Shown one piece after another: positions 6,196-6,600 of a DNA stretch of 6,600 nt. The translations under genes and the position numbers were made by a program. Below the pieces are notes generated by a model. The model saw only the letters and a program-made list of their open reading frames with translations, did no database searches and was not told the origin of the DNA. Origin of the DNA: Peptococcaceae bacterium UBA5767 (GTDB lineage Bacteria > Bacillota > TC1 > UBA5767); the NCBI GenBank assembly GCA_002418765.1, contig DIET01000025.1, positions 6,059-12,658 on the forward strand, given 5' to 3'. Within the stretch, counting starts at the first letter, position 1; each line of letters starts with the position of its first letter.

Positions 6196-6224
6196 ACTTT
6201 AGCATAAACCACTTTTGGTGTCAA
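6196..6224 (-). promoter_or_regulatory. Sigma-A-type promoter for rpmG-secE-nusG-rplKA
   Basis: TTGACA (6224-6219) is followed by a 17-base spacer ending in TGC and a –10 TAAAGT (6201-6196). The –10 is only 4 of 6 to consensus, but the TGn extension and perfect –35 compensate. Transcription would start near 6189, leaving a leader of about 50 bases before rpmG. It lies 36 bases beyond the tuf terminator, as expected for a new transcription unit. Confidence 0.78.
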
Positions 6225-6259
6225 CAAAGAATCTGTCTCCCTAAGCGTTCTGTATTCAC

Positions 6260-6286
6260 AAAAAAAGCGAGCTCCTTGAGCTCGCT
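6260..6286 (-). terminator. Intrinsic terminator of tuf
   Basis: AGCGAGCTC (6286-6278) pairs perfectly with GAGCTCGCT (6274-6266) around a 3-base loop, and the 3' arm runs into seven T residues (6266-6260). It starts 15 bases after the tuf stop codon. It should separate tuf from the rpmG operon. Confidence 0.93.
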
Positions 6287-6301
6287 CAATGCAGTACTTG
6301 T

Positions 6302-6600
6302 TTACGCAGAAACCGAAGCCACCACGCCAGCACCGACGGTCCGTCCACCTTCACGAATAGCAAAGCGCAAACCTTCTTCAATGGCAATGGGGGTAATCAG
6401 TTCCACAGCCATCTCCACACGGTCTCCAGGCATGACCATCTCAATGCCCTCTGGAAGATCGGCCGTGCCGGTTACGTCTGTCGTTCTGAAATAAAACTGT
6501 GGTCTGTAACCATTGAAAAATGGTGTATGTCTTCCACCCTCTTCTTTGGTCAAAATATATACCTCACCAGCAAATTTGGTGTGTGGCTTGATGCTGCCCG
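6302..6600 (-). CDS. tuf: Elongation factor Tu, C-terminal 98 residues (5' end outside window)
   Basis: EF-Tu delivers aminoacyl-tRNA to the ribosome as a GTP complex. The visible part is domain 3, with GSIKPHTKF, GGRHTPFFNGYRPQFYF, RTTDVTGTADLPEG, MVMPGD and LRFAIREGGRTVGAGVV. It has the same length from the first visible glycine to the end as E. coli EF-Tu. Positions equivalent to E. coli G316, Q329 and A375, where kirromycin resistance changes occur, have the unchanged residue. The last five residues (ASVSA) are slightly unusual, but the C-terminus is variable. The start, GTPase domain and domain 2 are outside the window. The stop is TAA, followed by a strong terminator. Confidence 0.97.
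   Translation of the reverse strand, partial: GSIKPHTKFAGEVYILTKEEGGRHTPFFNGYRPQFYFRTTDVTGTADLPEGIEMVMPGDRVEMAVELITPIAIEEGLRFAIREGGRTVGAGVVASVSA

Noticed and set aside
5990..6205. 71-residue version of L33 starting at ATG 6205
   Set aside because: The extension lies partly upstream of the predicted transcription start. The strong AGGAGGTG precedes ATG 6139, which gives the normal 49-residue L33.
6140..6301. Possible tRNA gene between tuf and rpmG, as found in some bacteria near secE
   Set aside because: The gap holds only the tuf terminator and the rpmG promoter. No cloverleaf or T-loop consensus (GTTCGAnTC) is present.
1..6600. A previously undescribed system or mobile element
   Set aside because: Every gene is a recognised housekeeping gene in a conserved order on one strand. 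The gaps are short and explained mainly by promoters, the leader and terminators.

Overview
This window is the conserved bacterial tuf–rpmG–secE–nusG–rplK–rplA–rplJ–rplL–rpoB locus, read entirely from the minus strand. The upstream end is therefore at high coordinates. It encodes EF-Tu (C-terminal part only), ribosomal proteins L33, L11, L1, L10 and L12, the translocase subunit SecE, the elongation factor NusG, and the RNA polymerase beta subunit (first 847 codons; the 3' end lies beyond base 1). The gene order, AAGGAGG-type ribosome binding sites, an L10 leader with a transcription attenuator, a B. subtilis-like NusG and a beta subunit without the large proteobacterial insertion all point to a Firmicute. 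RpoB also lacks the Bacillus-type lobe insertion and no ybxB gene separates rplL from rpoB, so a member of the Clostridia or a related class is more likely than Bacillus. The genus cannot be named from this sequence.

Layout on the minus strand, in transcription order. The tuf 3' end (6302-6600) finishes at a strong intrinsic terminator (6260-6286). A sigma-A-type promoter (6196-6224) then drives rpmG (5990-6139), secE (5734-5970), nusG (5163-5699), rplK (4710-5132) and rplA (3968-4663), with short gaps and no internal terminator. A second promoter (3936-3964) begins four bases after the rplA stop and feeds the L10 leader (about 3802-3929), whose terminator (3802-3836) lies just upstream of rplJ (3252-3779, TTG start) and rplL (2831-3205). 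A 12-bp perfect hairpin with a T-run (2788-2818) follows rplL. The 287-bp rplL–rpoB gap also holds repeated AGGTGT words and a third promoter (2647-2674) for rpoB (1-2543).

The genes share one theme: supplying the translation and transcription machinery in balance. L10 and L12 form the ribosomal stalk that recruits EF-Tu and EF-G; L11 and L1 build neighbouring ribosomal regions; NusG binds the polymerase whose beta subunit is encoded downstream; SecE belongs to the protein export channel. Control appears to be split into three transcription units, each with a TTGACA –35 and a TGn-extended –10. The stalk genes additionally appear to be controlled by L10 feedback on leader attenuation.

I found no mobile element, CRISPR array, tRNA, phage gene or unknown protein family. 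This is an ordinary housekeeping region, and the points worth a second look are regulatory (promoter set, leader, rplL–rpoB junction), a high share of TAG stops, and details of RpoB and NusG.
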